64,000 bases of DNA from Tillus elongatus (taxonomy: Eukaryota > Arthropoda > Insecta > Coleoptera > Cleridae): assembly GCA_964006375.1 (NCBI GenBank), contig OZ023267.1:25976739-26040738 (forward strand). The letters run 5' to 3'. The position numbers and the translations under genes were made by a program. This document shows positions 63,497-64,000 of the stretch, in pieces (the first letter of the stretch is position 1; each line of letters starts with the position of its first letter). The notes below the pieces were generated by a model. It saw only the letters and a list, made by a program, of their open reading frames with translations, was not told the origin of the DNA and did not search any database.

Positions 63497-64000
63497 TCAA
63501 CGGGCAAAGTAACTTCCGGCATCAATCCACCGATGCGTTTCCTCTCTGGGAAATTGACTTATCCAAGACTTAATTTTGATCTTAAAAAGAACTTGGGAGT
63601 TCAGTTTCCTTATGGACTCTGGCACTATGTTATATATCTTGGGAGCTAGATAAATGTGCGACCGTTGACCAATGGTCTTCCTCATTTGTGGGACATGCAA
63701 ATATGTCGCATTCCCTCTTGTCCCGTAACTATGTTCCACGCGCCTGCTCGCAAAAACCCCCTTACGACAATGCAGTAAAAGCGCGACAACGTATTCCTGT
63801 CTGGGATCCATCACCCCAGCCTCGCTGAATAACGCATTACTTGGATAAGTATATCATTTATCATAAATTACTTTCAGTATCCATTTTTGGACAATTTCTA
63901 ATCTTGTGTAGAAGCAATCAGCCACAGCTCCCCAAGCAATAATCCCGTAATTAATATAGGTGTGAACCAATGCGTAATACATGATTCTCAGATGGTACAG
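63497..64000 (-). pseudogene. LINE reverse transcriptase C-terminus (CR1/Jockey superfamily), runs off the window
   Basis: Minus strand from the window edge: LRIMYYALVHTYINYGIIAW, RLEIVQKWILKVIYDK, a TGA near 63860, YTYPSNALFSEAG, DPRQEYVVALLLHCRKGVFA, NATYLHVPQMRKTIGQRSH, YNIVPESIRKLN, LFKIKIKSWI, stop at 63497. This is the thumb and post-RT tail of CR1/Jockey-type ORF2. Only one stop in 168 codons makes it younger-looking than the other LINEs. The rest lies beyond 64000. Confidence 0.78.

Overview
The window looks like intergenic DNA from a large, repeat-rich animal genome, most likely an insect or other arthropod. The grounds are several insect-type mariner relatives (DUF4817/DDE_3-like transposases with DD41D spacing), a LOA-clade (Lian-like) LINE, CR1/Jockey-type LINEs, two pogo/Tigger-type transposases, two Penelope-like element (PLE) families with GIY-YIG ends, tRNA-headed SINEs, and about 22 long (TA)n tracts. 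I cannot name the species. I see no intact host gene; nearly every coding signal is a decayed transposable element.

Layout. 1-1474: 3' part of a mariner relative (family 1, copy A). 2.2-7.6 kb: a dispersed noncoding repeat with a (TA)n core ('TA-core repeat'), split by a dead LOA LINE (3.5-6.5 kb, minus strand). 8.2 kb: a short exon-like ORF. 9.0-9.8 kb: another TA-core copy. 10.7-14.85 kb: a pogo/Tigger element split by mariner copy B, which landed inside its C-terminal zinc finger. 16.56-18.94 kb: a 2.4-kb DNA transposon with inverted ends, a near-perfect 8-bp duplication and a nested MITE. 21.0-22.5 kb: PLE family B. 23.3-23.9 kb: a mariner fragment. 26.7-28.6 kb: a CR1-like LINE. 29.0-29.3 kb: a foldback repeat. 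30.1-31.9, 33.7-35.6 and 39.8-41.6 kb: three more mariner families with long terminal inverted repeats. 37.9-39.4 kb: a long-inverted-repeat element with a nested PLE end. 42.2-43.0 kb: a second CR1-like copy. 44.4-45.6 kb: PLE family A with an intact GIY-YIG ORF and a hammerhead ribozyme candidate. 46.8-48.7 kb: mariner copy C. 50.6-53.4 kb: a multi-exon DDE-type transposon of a family I cannot name. 54.2-55.2 kb: a second pogo/Tigger transposase. 55.3-57.0 kb: mariner copy D, with the longest transposase ORF. 57-63 kb: TA-core repeats, an inverted PLE-B tail array and a full-length SINE. 63.5-64.0 kb: 3' end of another LINE.

The elements do not form a pathway. Their relation is nesting: mariners inserted at TA (often in or beside (TA)n tracts), short retroposons inside older repeats, and paralogous empty sites that let several insertions be dated against one another. 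The most interesting signals are the hammerhead motif with palindromic stem III variants across PLE families, the tail-to-tail PLE array, the 8-bp-TSD element with subterminal arrays, and the multi-exon DDE element.
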